64,000 bases of DNA from Scedosporium boydii (taxonomy: Eukaryota > Ascomycota > Sordariomycetes > Microascales > Microascaceae): assembly GCA_002221725.1 (NCBI GenBank), contig NJFT01000038.1, positions 1 through 64,000 of the forward strand, written 5' to 3'. Positions within the stretch are counted from its first letter, which is position 1; every line of letters begins with the position of its first letter. The translations under genes and the position numbers were made by a program. Shown here piece by piece: positions 12,406 through 25,793 of this stretch. The notes under the pieces were generated by a model. The model did no database searches. It was not told the origin of the DNA and saw only the letters and a program-made list of their open reading frames with translations.

Positions 12406-14063
12406 CTACGCCTCGACCTTCTTGCTCTTCTTCTTCTTCTTTCCGGCGGGGGAATCAGCCACATCGCCCTCAGCCGCCCTCTTCTTCGCATCCTTGGCAG
12501 CTTTCTTGGCCGCCTTCTCGGCCTTCTTGGCGGCCTTCTCCGCTTTCCTCGCGGCGCGGTCATCCTTGGACGAATCCTTGGTCGCCTTCTCGGGCTCGTC
12601 GACGTCCATCTCGTCGGCGGCGTCGCCAAGGATGGCCTGCATAGCCTGGACGGTGGAAGCCATCACGTCGGCGTTCTTAGGGGTCTTCTTGCCTGTAGCG
12701 TAGAACTCGAGCCTGTCATCGACCTGCTGCTTCATGGCCTGGCCGAAGAGGTTGGTCGGCGTGCCGGAGAAGGCGTCGATACGAGAGGCGATACTACACT
12801 TGTTGGCGAGATACCTCGAGATCCTTCCCTTGTTCTTGGCTCCAGCCTTGCCGATGGCGCTGCTGTGGTAAAGGATACCGTACTTGGGGGTGTTTCCCTT
12901 GGTCTTGAGGGCTCGGAAGAGCGCCTTCTCGGCACCGAGAATCTGGAGAGTCGAGGCGGGGTACTTAGCAAGGGTCACGAGAGAACCAGCCTGCGAGATG
13001 AGACGGGCAGAGACGGGTGCGCCCAAGAGCTCTCGGAGATTGGGAGCCACGAGCCCGACCTTGGTGTCAAGCTGGTTGGCGGTCGTCGAGCGGCGAGTAA
13101 AGGTGTCGACAGTGAGCGTAGCAAGATCCATGATCTGCTGCATGTCGTATTCGGTGTATTCGGGACCCATGGAGGTGGCGGCGGCATCGATGATGGCCTG
13201 GGCCTTCTCCTCGTCGTCATTGACGAGGGCGGCAATCTCGTGGAGACGGTCCTGGTTGAGAGTGGCCTTGTCGCCGATGGCCTGAGCAAGCTTCGCGTAG
13301 GTCTGGTTGTCCGACACGATGGTGGCGAGCTCAGGGAAGTGCGAGCCGTACCACTCTCGAAGCCTCATCGTCCACTGGTTGAGACCCTTGTCGATGGCCT
13401 CGAGGGCGGCGCTTCGCTGAATGATGTGCACGTCGTCACGGCTGGTGTTGAATTTAACTTGCCCTCGAGAGTAGGCATGAGCGAGGGCACGGCAGGCGGC
13501 GTTGATGTCGTCGGACTTAAGTTCCGAGACCATCTTGTCGCAGTAGAGTCGGATTCCGCGGAGGAGCGTATCGACGGCCTGAGACGTTTCACGGCTCTCA
13601 TATTGGTAGCCGGGGAATCGCTCCTTCAACACACGGGCGGTCGCCGAGTCGTAAACACCCAGGGTAATCTTGCTCTTCTTTCCGCTCGTCTCGGGGAGGG
13701 TAGCGGCGATGCAGGACTCGAGAGCCTCGGAGAGGACACCCTCGGCAATCTTGTTGGCATTATCGAACGCATCGGCATATCCTCTAAATGGGGTGCGTTA
13801 GAGGAACCCAGACTTAAATCGGTGAAATACCACTTTTTTTCTCAACCCATCTCGGGCCCCAATTAAGCATATCCTCCCTCAAAAACCTACCGGAAAGGGG
13901 AGAAGCCCACAGGCTTCACGAGCTTGCCGAACTTGTCTAGCGAAGCGGCAGCATTTTGGTATTCGGCGCTCTGGAGAGCAACCCCGTCAATCTGGTGCGA
14001 AACCTGGAAAATCGAGTAACCCAGCGACGAGTCGTAGAGAATGTAATCGATTTGGGCGGCCAT
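12406..14063 (-). CDS. NOP56: Box C/D snoRNP core protein Nop56 (Sik1)
   Basis: Exon 1 (14063-13891) and exon 2 (13783-12406) join in phase to 516 residues. Nop56 is one of the two paired scaffold proteins of box C/D snoRNPs, which guide 2'-O-methylation of rRNA in the nucleolus. Residues 1 to about 65 (IDYILYDSSLGYSIFQV) form the NOP5NT domain; the coiled coil and NOSIC region follow, and the Nop domain includes the signature segment GAPVSARLISQAGSL near residues 295-310. The last 80 residues are Lys/Ala/Asp-rich with repeated EKAAKKAEKAAKK-like blocks and end GKKKKKSKKVEA, the usual nucleolar tail. Nop56 rather than Nop58 is supported by the N-terminus and by YSRGQVKFN. A 494-residue antisense frame overlaps this gene and is a codon-bias shadow. 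Confidence 0.95.
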
Positions 14064-16474
14064 TTTTGCTCCTGGACGTGCCTCAATGCCAACCCAAGAA
14101 TTGAGGTTTCGAAAGAGGCTGGAAAGTTATCCTGCGCCTCAAGTAGCTCGAATCGTACGGTTTCGAAGGAGAACCGGGAAATTTAGTCGGAGAAGAAAGT
14201 AATGGGTCAAATCCAGAAAGTTAACTGCGTCAATTGCAGCTCTCCGTGGTAGAGAATTGGGTGGAGGAACGGCGAGGTTGGTGAAGGCTTCAAACAAAAG
14301 CTTTGTTAAATTTTTTTCCCACTCAGTGTGCCGAATTTTTTTTTCGGGGCCTTGAAAGGTACAGCAGCATTGTGAGGTGCCTGTCCCGCATTGGAAGTGT
14401 GGAGCATGAAAAGTCCGTTATCTTATCAGCACGTGCAGCTGGTGTTCTCACAGGTGTTGCCAGCCGGTGGGTCTTACATTGTCGAAGTTGGTTCCCTGAG
14501 ACAGACTTTGTCCACTCAAACGCCAGACTGAAGTATGAAGGCAGGATCTGGCAATCGATATTCAAGAGAGGAATATCTGCTTCAGGGAAAATATGCCTCT
14601 AGAATTGTAGCCTTATGTGAGGATGCTCTGTTAAGGACTCGGTGGGATCAAGGTGAGAAGAAACGCCCGTGGCTCTAGTTGCTATGGCAGCTCCGCCTGG
14701 CCCCTGAGAATAAGAGTCAAGTCGAGTCTAGCACTCTGAGGTCAATTGAGTTTTGTTTTTTGACGGTCGCGATTCCAGGACGTGGGAGCTGGAAGAGGCA
14801 AAGCTAGCTCAAAACCTGCTCGATCTTGGTAATCATAGCTTTCAATCGCTGGGGTAGGTGGTTGGAGCGGTTCTACAATTCTCCCACCACCCCGAATAAT
14901 CACAGAGAGAGTCATGGACTGGACATGAACAACATGAATAGCACAGATGTTCATCGTTGCGCTTAATACGGGCGTGCAGGAGATGCCCGTCTGCCACATT
15001 GTTTCCATTGCCGTGTGGAAAGCCCTAGACGTTGATATCATCGGCTCCGCGAAGAGCCATGCGTTCTCCGCTGGCGAGATCTACAGGTCAAAGATAATCG
15101 AGATCCGTTAGCTCCAGCCGGTCTACTTCGTAAACTAGGAGGCAACCCATACAAGTAGAGAATCCATCGTCATGCATCTCCTCGAATTCTCATTCGACGA
15201 CAACGGTGTTGAGAGTGTGGCGGCGTATAATGGAGCCCTGGATAGCGAGGTAGCGGAAAGAGGAGCGTGGTTGAAAATCAATGTGGTAGAGACTGCGTCC
15301 ACATTGTGAAGCCTCGGAACAAGGCGATTTCATGCAGTTGGCATCGTTGAGTGAGACTTAGAAGGCTTATTGTTCCTGGTGTGTCCATCCCACGTTCATA
15401 GGCGAGCGCCACAAAAATATATCTATGCAGACATTTGATTATTGGAATGCACACTCAATCTATCAATTGATCAATGAAACTGTTCATAGATATTGAGGCT
15501 GAAGACTGTCCTAGTGTGTGAGGCTTTTCGATAGTCCACTCAGCCAGGTGTTCAGTGGCTCCAATCCGAGTCCAAGTCTGTTCGAACCCCAGGGTCGGCG
15601 TCTCACCCAGAAACAGCTGCTTGGCAACCCATCCGAACTCCGTCGTTCTTGAATCAACCGAACGATCGCAATCTCCATTACCCTTGTTTAGCTTGCGAAG
15701 CACGTCGTCATCAGCAATGCCCCTCATCGCAAACCGCTTGCCCATACCCAATCGCACCGGCCTGTTGAGCTTGGCACTCGGAAGTCATCGGCTGAGGCCG
15801 AGCTCCAGATCATCGATATCGTCACTAAGACCTGCATTGGGATGCCCATCCACGCACCGAATCGGCAAGGGGTGATGAGCCCTACTAGGCCAGCTGTGCC
15901 CGATGTAGCAAATTATTATGCGAGGCCTCAGTCAAGTGCGGCTACACTACGTGTCTGTGGGTTAGGAGCGGAGCTGGAGTGTAGTGTATTACTTGTAACC
16001 ACTCAAACTCAGTTGCACCTGCCAGCCCCGCGCTGAGCTAGTGATGAACCCTGGTGGCAGCTTCCCTGAGTTACCCCCACCACCCCTCTCCTTCTCAGCC
16101 AAGGTCGAGGGCAGCTTCTTATTACTTCTTCTGGATCGGCGACACCTTCCAATTATCATCTTCCCCGTGTGTACCTCTTTCCCATTTATAGGTCCACTTC
16201 TTCTTATGTTTCAAGTATGTCATCGTGGCTTGCGAGCTTCATCTTCTGACTCCTCCTCCTCTTCATCTGTCTCATTGGTGAGCTGTCCTCGACAAACCTA
16301 TCATCAAGCTCCGAATACTTAAGAGCAACGAGCAACGGCAGCTTTTCGGTTTCCTCCTATCTCAGGAACTCTGACATCTTCTCTGCTGGCTTTAACCTTC
16401 ATACGCTTCTCGCTTCGCTACCCTTCCAGATTTATCAACAGATCACCAATCAATCTAAAATCATCGCCGTCACC
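14064..16474. other. 2.4 kb intergenic stretch with a possible gene remnant
   Basis: The first 300 bases should be the NOP56 promoter. Around 15455-15757 the minus strand has a 100-codon frame of plausible protein composition (contains TEFGWVAKQLFLGETPTLGF), but it has no matching flanking exons or start in good context, so it may be debris of an old gene. 16030-16470 is pyrimidine-rich and is probably the promoter and leader of the chitinase gene. Confidence 0.35.
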
Positions 16475-17786
16475 ATGGGATACCGTACTGTCGCCTACTT
16501 TGTCAATTGGTAAGCTTCCATCCTGGATATTTCCTCCCAATTCCAACCCCATCTCTAGAGGCTAACAGAAATGATGAAGGGCCATTTATGCCCGCTCGCA
16601 CCGACCCCAGGACCTCCCCGCCGAGAACCTCACCCACGTACTCTACGCATTTGCCAACATCAAGCCTGATGGTGAAGTGTAAGTGTAGTCAAGCCGACGG
16701 CCAACCGGTTCGAACTAGACTAACTTTCTGCTCTCCAGCCATCTAACCGATGCTTGGGCTGATACCGACATTCACTGGGACGGCGACTCGTGGAACGATG
16801 TCGGTACCAACCTTTACGGTTGTTTCAAGCAGCTCAATCTCTTGAAGAAGCGCAACCGCAACCTCAAGGTTCTGCTTTCCATCGGAGGCTGGACCTACTC
16901 CCCCAACTTCAAGGGACCTGCGAGCACCCCCGAAGGCCGCCAGAAGTTCGCCGAGACAGCTATTGACCTTCTCAAGAACCTAGGCCTCGACGGCCTTGAC
17001 ATTGACTGGGAATACCCCGCAAGTGAAGCTGAGGCCGCAGACTACGTTGAGCTCCTCCGAGTATGCCGCGAGGCCTTGGATGCCTACGGAAACAGTCTAC
17101 CCACACCCTATCATTTCGAGTTGACCGTGGCGAGTCCATGCGGAACTGAGCATTACCAAAGGATGGACCTCAAGGGCATGGACCAGTATCTGGACTTCTG
17201 GAACATGATGGCTTACGATTACGCTGGCGCCTGGAACGCCGTTACGGCCCATCAAGCCAACCTCTACCCCTCCGCGGAGAAGCCTGAGTCCACCCCATTC
17301 TCCACACAGGCCGCCGTCGATTACTATGTCAACGCGGGCATCCCCCCTAATAAGTTGGTCATTGGAATGCCGCTATACGGCCGATCCTTTGCAAACACCG
17401 ACGGTGTCGGCCGGCCCTATCAGGGCGTCGGCCAGGGCACCTGGGAGCAGGGTGCTCACGACTTCAAGAAGTTGCCCCTCGCTAGTGCCGAGGAAGTCGA
17501 TGATCCTTCCGTCGGTGCGAGCTACTGCTTCGATCCTAACACACGCACTTTCGTTAGTTACGACACGGTGCCCATGGCTAGGACGAAGGCGGAGTATATC
17601 AAGGAGCGGGGTCTTGGAGGTGCCATGTGGTGGGAGAGCAGCGCCGACAAGTCGGGCGAGCAGAGTATCATTGGGAACGTGGCCGATGCGTTTGGTAGTG
17701 GAGGCGGTTTGTTGACGGGTGAGAACTGCATTACTTATCCCCACTCCAAGTACGACAACTTGAGGAATGGATTTCCTGGCCAGTGA
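16475..17786 (+). CDS. GH18 chitinase, non-secreted (ChiB-like)
   Basis: Exons 16475-16509, 16580-16678 and 16739-17786 join in phase to 393 residues. It cleaves chitin with a substrate-assisted mechanism. The two GH18 signatures are clear: LSIGGWTYS near residues 91-99 and [12 protein letters not shown], with Asp129, Asp132, Asp134 and the catalytic acid Glu136. MAYDYAGAW (about 207-215) and the C-terminal [11 protein letters not shown] complete the barrel. The protein starts [17 protein letters not shown] directly at the first beta strand, with no signal peptide and no carbohydrate-binding domain. In Aspergillus, ChiB has this layout and acts in hyphal autolysis and wall recycling; I infer the same class here. 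The first two exons are tiny, so a search for long frames would start the protein 79 residues late. Confidence 0.94.
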
Positions 17787-18153
17787 GAGAGAGGTGAGGG
17801 GTGGTTAGGCTTGTCTGAAAAGATGGGGTAATTGACGGAACTGAAGTGATGACGAGTATATATAGTACAGTAGCATCAACAGAGTAATGACTACATCACG
17901 GATTAACCTGGACGCTCCAACAAGTGATAATGGATAGAGGAGGGTGAGCGTTGGGTCTTGCAAGGCTAAAAATCAGAAGTGACAGACATGGAGAAAGTAA
18001 TCACAGGAAAGACGTGAAAGTTTTGTTCAAGCAGTAATTGAGTCTAATGCTACAACGCCGGTATCAAATCCTCAAGTTCGCCCAAAAATTCCATTCCGTC
18101 GTCATTCCCGCAAACTTTTCATGTACTTTTTTGTTTGGTCGTCACACCCCATT
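17787..18153. other. Convergent 3' regions of chitinase and ubiquitin fusion genes
   Basis: AT-rich sequence without open frames of protein character. It should hold both 3' untranslated regions. Confidence 0.4.
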
Positions 18154-19439
<1,286 letters not shown>

Positions 19440-20259
19440 ATGCCTAAGAAGAGAAAGAATAAGTACGATATCTCCATTCCTCAAATCCTCCTCAGCTCCA
19501 ATCGATCGAGCAAGCTGCTAACAGTCTTCTCAACAGCGGTCGCAACAAGAAGGGCCGCGGCCACGTCAAGCCCATCCGCTGCTCCAACTGCTCGCGATGC
19601 ACTCCCAAGGATAAGGCCATCAAGCGGTTCACCATCCGAAACATGGTCGAGTCTGCTGCTACCCGTACGTTTTTCTTCTCACTGGACGCCTACCCAGCGA
19701 CCGAATCTGGAGCCCTTCGATTACGACCACTTCGCGGCTACTGCATTTGTGGGATGGCATAGCCTAGGCTCCGGGAAAGGCCATCAGCCAGCCAGTTTTT
19801 ACTAACCATTCTCTCTCCTTGCAGGTGATATCTTGGAGGCCTCTGTCTTCGGCTCCGACTACCCAGTACCCAAGATGTACCTGAAGCTGCAGTACTGTGT
19901 CTCTTGCGCTATCCACGGCAAGATTGTACGGTACGTTTGTCCAGAGGGGTGACGACTGCACGCTGCAAGACAAACGCGTTGCATGCGCTTCAGACGATCC
20001 TTGGTTGTACTTGTTCGATGAACAAAAGAACAACCCCCTCAAAAACTTTTCCCCACAGGGGAATCGTTTCTCTCCCCCATATGTCCTACAGGCTTCCCCC
20101 AAAGCTAGGTTGGGCAAAACAAAAAGAGGTACGTTGAAGTGCTAACTTGGATTCTCTAGTGTCCGATCCACGGAAGGCCGCAAGAACCGTGCCCCTCCCC
20201 CGAGGGTCCGATACAACAAGGACGGCAAGAAGATTGTCCCCACCCAGGGCAAGTCCTAA
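19440..20259 (+). CDS. RPS26: 40S ribosomal protein eS26
   Basis: Four exons (19440-19462, 19537-19664, 19825-19930, 20160-20259) join in phase to 118 residues, the normal eS26 length. It binds at the mRNA exit site of the small subunit. The N-terminus [19 protein letters not shown], the zinc ligands in CSNCSRC, and the pair in CVSCAIHGK are diagnostic, and the C-terminus has the conserved PPPRVR. All introns have canonical gtacg donors and AG acceptors. The introns of 160 and 229 bases are large for this window; I looked for snoRNA C and D boxes in them and saw none. Confidence 0.98.
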
Positions 20260-20726
20260 AGAAACAGCTTAACAACATTTCTTTAATGATGGGGCGTTTC
20301 GTTGTTCAAAATCGCATTTTTAAAAAATGGGACGGGGTTTTTAGTTTATGAACTCAAAATAAATGACGGTTACCTGGGAAAAAAACAGGGAAACGGAAAG
20401 GCATTTAACTTGGAACCTCCCATAATCTTGGTTGTCTCTCTTCCCTACGTGAACGTTGTGATGTGCCATCCTCGATAAGAGACTCTATCATCAAGCTCCT
20501 CATATGCGGGACTAAGATTCAGTTTTGAAGGCATGTATCATTATCAATCTCATAAAGCAAAAAGACGTGAACAGAACGATATAAAATGTTGCCATGTAAC
20601 CCAAACCATTCCCCAACTTCACCCCGAACGAAGACCCCATGTCCCATGATCACGTATATAGTAAACCCAACCGATCGACACCCATCCCATCAACCCATAC
20701 GAAAGAAACGAGGTTAACAACCCCCC
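20260..20726. other. Convergent 3' regions of eS26 and SMC4
   Basis: AT-rich, no open frame of protein character. Confidence 0.4.
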
Positions 20727-23700
20727 TCACATCCCCCCAGGCCTAGGCCCCACCAACATCGTAGTGTAATCCCTATTATGATGCGGTAGAGGCGCAGGCT
20801 GGGGTGCGGCCGCCCGCCCGTGGACGTAGTCCTTGTTCTCGATCGTCACGCTCTTGGTCATGTGGTTGACCTTGTACACGCCTACGAGGCGCGAGGCGAG
20901 CTCGAACATGTTGTTGCGGAGCGAGATGACGATGAATTGGGCGTTCTTGGTGCGCTCCTTGATGTAGTTGGCGACGATGGACACCTGTAGTTGCCATGTT
21001 AGCCGTTTTTCTTAGAGAGACAAAGATAGATGGGGGGGGAAAGGGGGCAACTCACGTTTCGGAAATCCAAAGCGGCGTCAATCTCATCCATGACATAAAG
21101 TGGCGTAGGCTTATAATGATGCAACGCGAACACCAAAGCCAAACTACTCAACGTCTTCTCACCACCCGACAAATTGCTAATATTCTTCCAGCTCTTCTTG
21201 GGCGGCATAACGCTAAACAAGATCCCCTCGCTGAACGGATCCAGCGAGTCCACGAGCTCCAGCTCGGCGTTTCCGCCCATCGTGATCATCTGGTACATTT
21301 CTTTAAGCCGCAGCGAGATGATACTGAACCCTTCCATGAAGCCCTCGAGGCGGAGGCGTCGCAGCTCGTCGCATCGCTTCTTGGCGGCGTCGCGGCTGGC
21401 GACCTCCTCGGCGAGGGCCGAGGCGCGGTTGGCGTGCTCTTCGACGCGCCGGCGATATTCGGCGAGGACGGAGAGGTCGACTGCGTTTTGGGTCTTTTCT
21501 TCGAGGGCGGCGATTTCGCCCTTCAGTTTGTCTTTGGACATGCCTGACAGCTCGTCCCTCGTGTACCGTGGGATCTCGAGGGTGTGAGACTTCCTTGCAG
21601 GCTTAGTAGGTTCCTCTGCTGATGAGGAGTCCGCCTCCTCTGAGTCCTCCTCATCCTCTTCGGCCTGAGAAGGTTCTGAGGCCTCCTCTGAGTCTTCCGC
21701 CTCCTGCGCCGTTTCCTGTTTTACGGGTGCGGAAGCAGACGATGACTCGCCGGTTAGGTCCTCAATATCCTGGAGCTTGAGTTTAGACAGCTTGTCGGTC
21801 CAGTACTCCCTCCGCCTCTTATTCTCAACCAGCACCTTCTGGTTCTCCTCAAGGGTATTCTTCATCTCAATCTCAACCGCCCTTGTAGCATTAAGCTCGC
21901 TCGTCTTCTCATCAAGATCAGCCTTCAACCCCGCAAGCTCCTTCTTCGTGACGGCGAGCTGCTCCTCCGCGGCCTCAGCCCTTGCCTTGAGCTCATCGGC
22001 GATCTGGCCCTGATTCTCGATCTCGCTCTCAAGCTTCTCGAGGTCCCGCTCGGCGGCCCCGAGTTCCTTGCTCGCCTTGGCGTGGTCCTTCTCGAGCTTG
22101 ATCTTGGACTTCTCCGCCTTGGCCTTGCGCACCTCGGCGTTGGACGTCTCCTCGTTGTGCGACGTGATCTCTTCCTTGAGAGAATCGACCTTGACGCGTT
22201 GCGCGCGGAGTTTCTCGCCACCAACTTCCATGATCTTGTCCTGAAGCAGCTTGATCTCCGCCTCTACGCTCGACGTCTCCGCGTGGAGCTTGTCAACCTC
22301 CTTGTTGAGCTTGGCGATCCCCGTCTCGAGGTCGGCAACGCGCTTGTCGTCGGCCTGAGAGGGTTGATGCTCCTTGCTGAGTTCCTTGATACGACGATGC
22401 GCATCGGCAAGGTTCTTGGCGGCGCTGTCGACCTCGAGGCCGATCTTTTGCATCCGAGTGTCGAGCTTGGGGATCTCGTCGCGGAGGGAGCGGAGCCTTG
22501 TTTCCAGCTCCTTCTGGTAATCTTGGAACTCCTGGAACTTGGCCTCGATGGCCTCTCGGTCGGCCTCGTACTTGGCAACCTGCTCCTTCGTAGTCTCCTG
22601 GACGAGCTTGGAAGACATGAGGCCCTTCTTGACAGTGGTTCCACCGCCAGTCATGGTACCCGACTTGTCGATAAGCTCGCCCGCGAGCGTGACTACCCTC
22701 CACCTCTTTGCGCCGTAGGCGATCCTGTTGGCCTGGGCAAGGTCATCCGCAACGAGGGTGTCCTGAAGGGCATGGTAGAAGGCGGGCCGGAACCTGTCTT
22801 CCTTGGCCCTGATGAGATCGAAGAGGCGAGGGGCATTCTCTGGGGTCTGGATGGGAGACATGTCCCGGGTTCGAAGCTTGTCCAAGCAGATAAAGTTGGC
22901 ACGACCAAGGTTGGTCTTACGCAGGTACTCAATGCACTGCTGACCAGCCTCGACGGTATCGGTGACAAAGTTGTCGAGGGCACTGCACGCAGTGGAAATG
23001 GCAACATCATATTTGGAATCAATGGTGCCCAGGTTGCCCAGTCTGCCGTGGAACCCATCGATACGACCAGACTCCTTCATCCGCATGAGCGCAGTGAGGA
23101 CATTTCCCTGAGTCTGGCTCTTGGCCAAGCTCGAGCGAGCCTCCTCAGCCCTCTGCCGCACGTTGGAGACCTTAGTCCGGATCCTAGGCTCCTGTGAAGC
23201 GAGATCCTTGATCTCGGACTCAACGTGCTTCGCCTCCTCCTCTAATTTGGCCTTCTCGACTTTGCACTCCTCCAGCTCTTGAAGCTTGGCAGCCTTATTC
23301 TCCTCGATGGAAGCGACCCTGGCCTGGACCTCGGCGAGCGCAACAGCTCCGGCATTGGCCTTCTCGCGGAGAATGTTGAGCTCGCTCTCAGCGACGGCAA
23401 TGGCGGACTGCTTCTGGTTGATTTTCTCGTTCCAGGGCTCTAGAGACTTTTGCTTAGCGGCGATCTTGTCCGAGAATGCCTGCGTCTTGCCCTTCAGGCT
23501 GTCTCTGATGCGCGCCAGCTCCTCCTCTTCGGCCTTGACCTGCTCCTCCAGGGACGCGATCTCGGCCGCACGGGACTCAATCTCCTCGCCGCACTCCTCA
23601 ATCGTCTGCTCGGCCTCGGCGGCGGATTTTTCGGCGTTGGCGATGGCCTTTTCGAGCTTCTTGCGCTTGTCGTCGAGGAACTTTCGCTTCTCGTCGAACT

Positions 23701-25332
23701 TGACGCGCTCCTGGTCGAACTTGGCCATCTCCTTGACGAGGGCCTGAGTCTCCTTCTCCTGCGCCATGAACTCCTTGCTGCCCTTCGCGTAGGCTTTCTC
23801 GAGCTGCTTGATGACCTCCTCGCTGCCGTGGTGCTTCTCCAGCTCGGCGTCGAGCAGCGATTGGATCTGCGCGATGGCCTCTTCGGTCACGGCGATGTTG
23901 TCCTCGACTTCGCCCATGTAGATTTGGTAGAGGGCCGCATTCTTCATCGCGAGCTCGTTCTCATCGCGTACGTACGCGATGGCCTTGTTCTTCTTGTCTT
24001 CGAGGCTGTTCTTCTCCTTTTCGACGAGTTGGACACGGCCGCTCTTCTCGATGCACCGCTCGTTGAGCGTCTCGACCTCGGCTGCGGCCTCCTCGATGGG
24101 TGTCTTGTACTTGGATGTGCCGATAATGTCTTCGAGGTACTCGAGCAGACCGTCCTCATGCTCGTTGCCGGCTTTGGCTTTCATCTGGGCAATCGACTCG
24201 ACTTCACCCTGCAGGATGAGGAATCGCTTGTGGTCGAGATCAACGCCGCGGTCGCGGAGCAGAGTTGTCACCGTTGTGTAGTCGGAGGTCTTGTTGTTGA
24301 TGTAGTATTTGCTCGAGTTGTTCTTAAAGGCCTTGCGCGAGATAACGAGATCGGAGTTGGGAATAACGGTGTGGCCGCCGCCGGGCTGTGTCTAGTGTTA
24401 GTACTGAGGCATAACGAAGGAAGAGGGCGATATTAACTCCATACCTGATCAAGGACCTCCTGGAAGTGGACAGCAACCTCGCAATGATCCAAATCGGGAT
24501 ACTGTGCCGAGTTGTGGATAAGAGCCGAGATCTTGCCCTGCCTCATCTTGCTCGCTCGGAAACCAAAGACGAAAAGCAGCGAGTCAATGACGTTGGACTT
24601 TCCAGAACCATTGGGACCGACGACAGACGAGAAAGACGCGTGGAACGGTCCGACCTCCTGGCGACCCGCGTAACTTTTGAAGTTTGTGAGGATGAGGTAG
24701 GTGATGACAATTCGGGGCTTCGGCCCCGTGTCCTCCACCTGGGGTATCGCCATGGTACGCGACTTGAGGACAATATCCATTGGGCGCATCAGGACCGTGT
24801 CCATAGGCTTGATAGGCTTTATCGTGTTGTCGTCGGCCGTTGTGGGGCGCCGCTCGTTGACGGCAGTAACAGTAATATCGGCCAAAGGCGCGCCTTGCAA
24901 GACCGACGGTTCGGGGGACAGAGAAGGTTCTGGCGTAGGAATTGGTAAGGTTGTCTCCTCTGGAACGACCTCCTGCTTGACGCTCTTCCGCTTCCTCGTC
25001 GCCGTCGCCTTTTTCACCGGTTCTTCGACAGTGGCCATTGACATAATCGTAGTGTCCGGCTCTAGCACCTCGGAGGGTTCCGCTGGGGCAATACTCTTCT
25101 TCGGCCGTCCGCGAGAGCGGGGGGCAGCGGTAGAGGTGGAGGCGGTGGAGGCGATAGATCTCCGTGAGCGCGTTTGCCTGCGGGGGCTGCTAGTCTGGGG
25201 AGCAAACTCTTCCTCGTCGTCGGCTGCGTGTTTGGTCATCGTAGTGTTCATTTCTTCGTCGTCTGAGGAGTCGACGACGGTTCGTCTTGTCGCGGCGCGC
25301 CGCGAGGGACGCGACGATGCGGCGGTGGACAT
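20727..25332 (-). CDS. SMC4: Condensin core ATPase SMC4
   Basis: Exons 25332-24445, about 24385-21056 and 20984-20727 join to about 1491 residues. SMC4 pairs with SMC2 in condensin to compact mitotic chromosomes. Residues 1-200 are a disordered Ser/Pro/Lys-rich leader. Walker A is GPNGSGKS at 239-246. The diagnostic YINNKTSDYTTVTTLLRDRG and ILQGEVESIAQMK segments follow. Two long coiled coils flank the hinge (near GRIDGFHGRLGNLGTIDSKY), the ABC signature NLSGGEKTLSSLALVF and Walker B PLYVMDEIDAALDF are near the end, and the last exon finishes the head. A Glu/Asp/Ser-rich insert (EEDEEDSEEADSSS) lies before the C-terminal coiled coil and may be a phosphorylation target. I chose the ATG at 25332 because upstream codons in frame contain no ATG. 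Two acceptors 6 bases apart start exon 2; the downstream one is preferred by distance from the branch site. Confidence 0.96.
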
Positions 25333-25793
25333 GATTATTGTGTGTGTGTGGTGTTCTACAGACCGCTTGGCCTTGCTAGAACCGAACAATTGAAAAGATC
25401 AGTCAAAGGAAAGAAACAAATATTAAAACAGGGCACCAACTACGTGGGTGAACGTCTCGAAAATCGACTTTAAGGCTTGATATCTCGAGTCGAGTGGGAT
25501 GGAAGATACAAATTGACTTGTGGTTGTCCAGAATGTATTGTTTGTATTATGTTCTTTCCCAATTGGGGTTTGTAAACAAATCAGCCACATTTTTGTTGAC
25601 TTGTGTTGTCACGATCCACGGCGGACCGCCACTACCCGCGCGGGGCAAGTCAAGCCACGCGAGTTTGAGACCACAAACCATGGACGGGACGGCAACAGCT
25701 GTCAAACCATGATTGCAAAGAGCTTCCACTCTCAACCTCTTCCAAACCGCCGACTCTCATATCACGAAGCATTGAGAGCTACAAGAAGCAGCC
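25333..25793. promoter_or_regulatory. Shared divergent promoter of SMC4 and ELYS-like gene
   Basis: A 461-base interval between two start codons that point away from each other. It has a short GT repeat next to the SMC4 start. That one element serves both genes is inferred from layout. Confidence 0.45.

Noticed and set aside
12382..13866. 494-codon open frame on the plus strand
   Set aside because: It is antisense to NOP56. GC-rich third positions in the real gene open the opposite strand; the translation is Leu/Gly/Val-rich without domains.
15455..15757. Minus-strand 100-codon frame of protein-like composition
   Set aside because: No start in good context, no partner exons, no recognised motif; kept only as a note in the intergenic entry.
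19665..20159. Possible snoRNA in eS26 introns
   Set aside because: The introns are long, but no C box (RUGAUGA) with a D box is visible.
22082..24436. Long plus-strand frames of 371 and 328 codons
   Set aside because: Antisense to the SMC4 coiled coils; Glu/Lys-rich coding gives long Leu/Phe-rich antisense frames.
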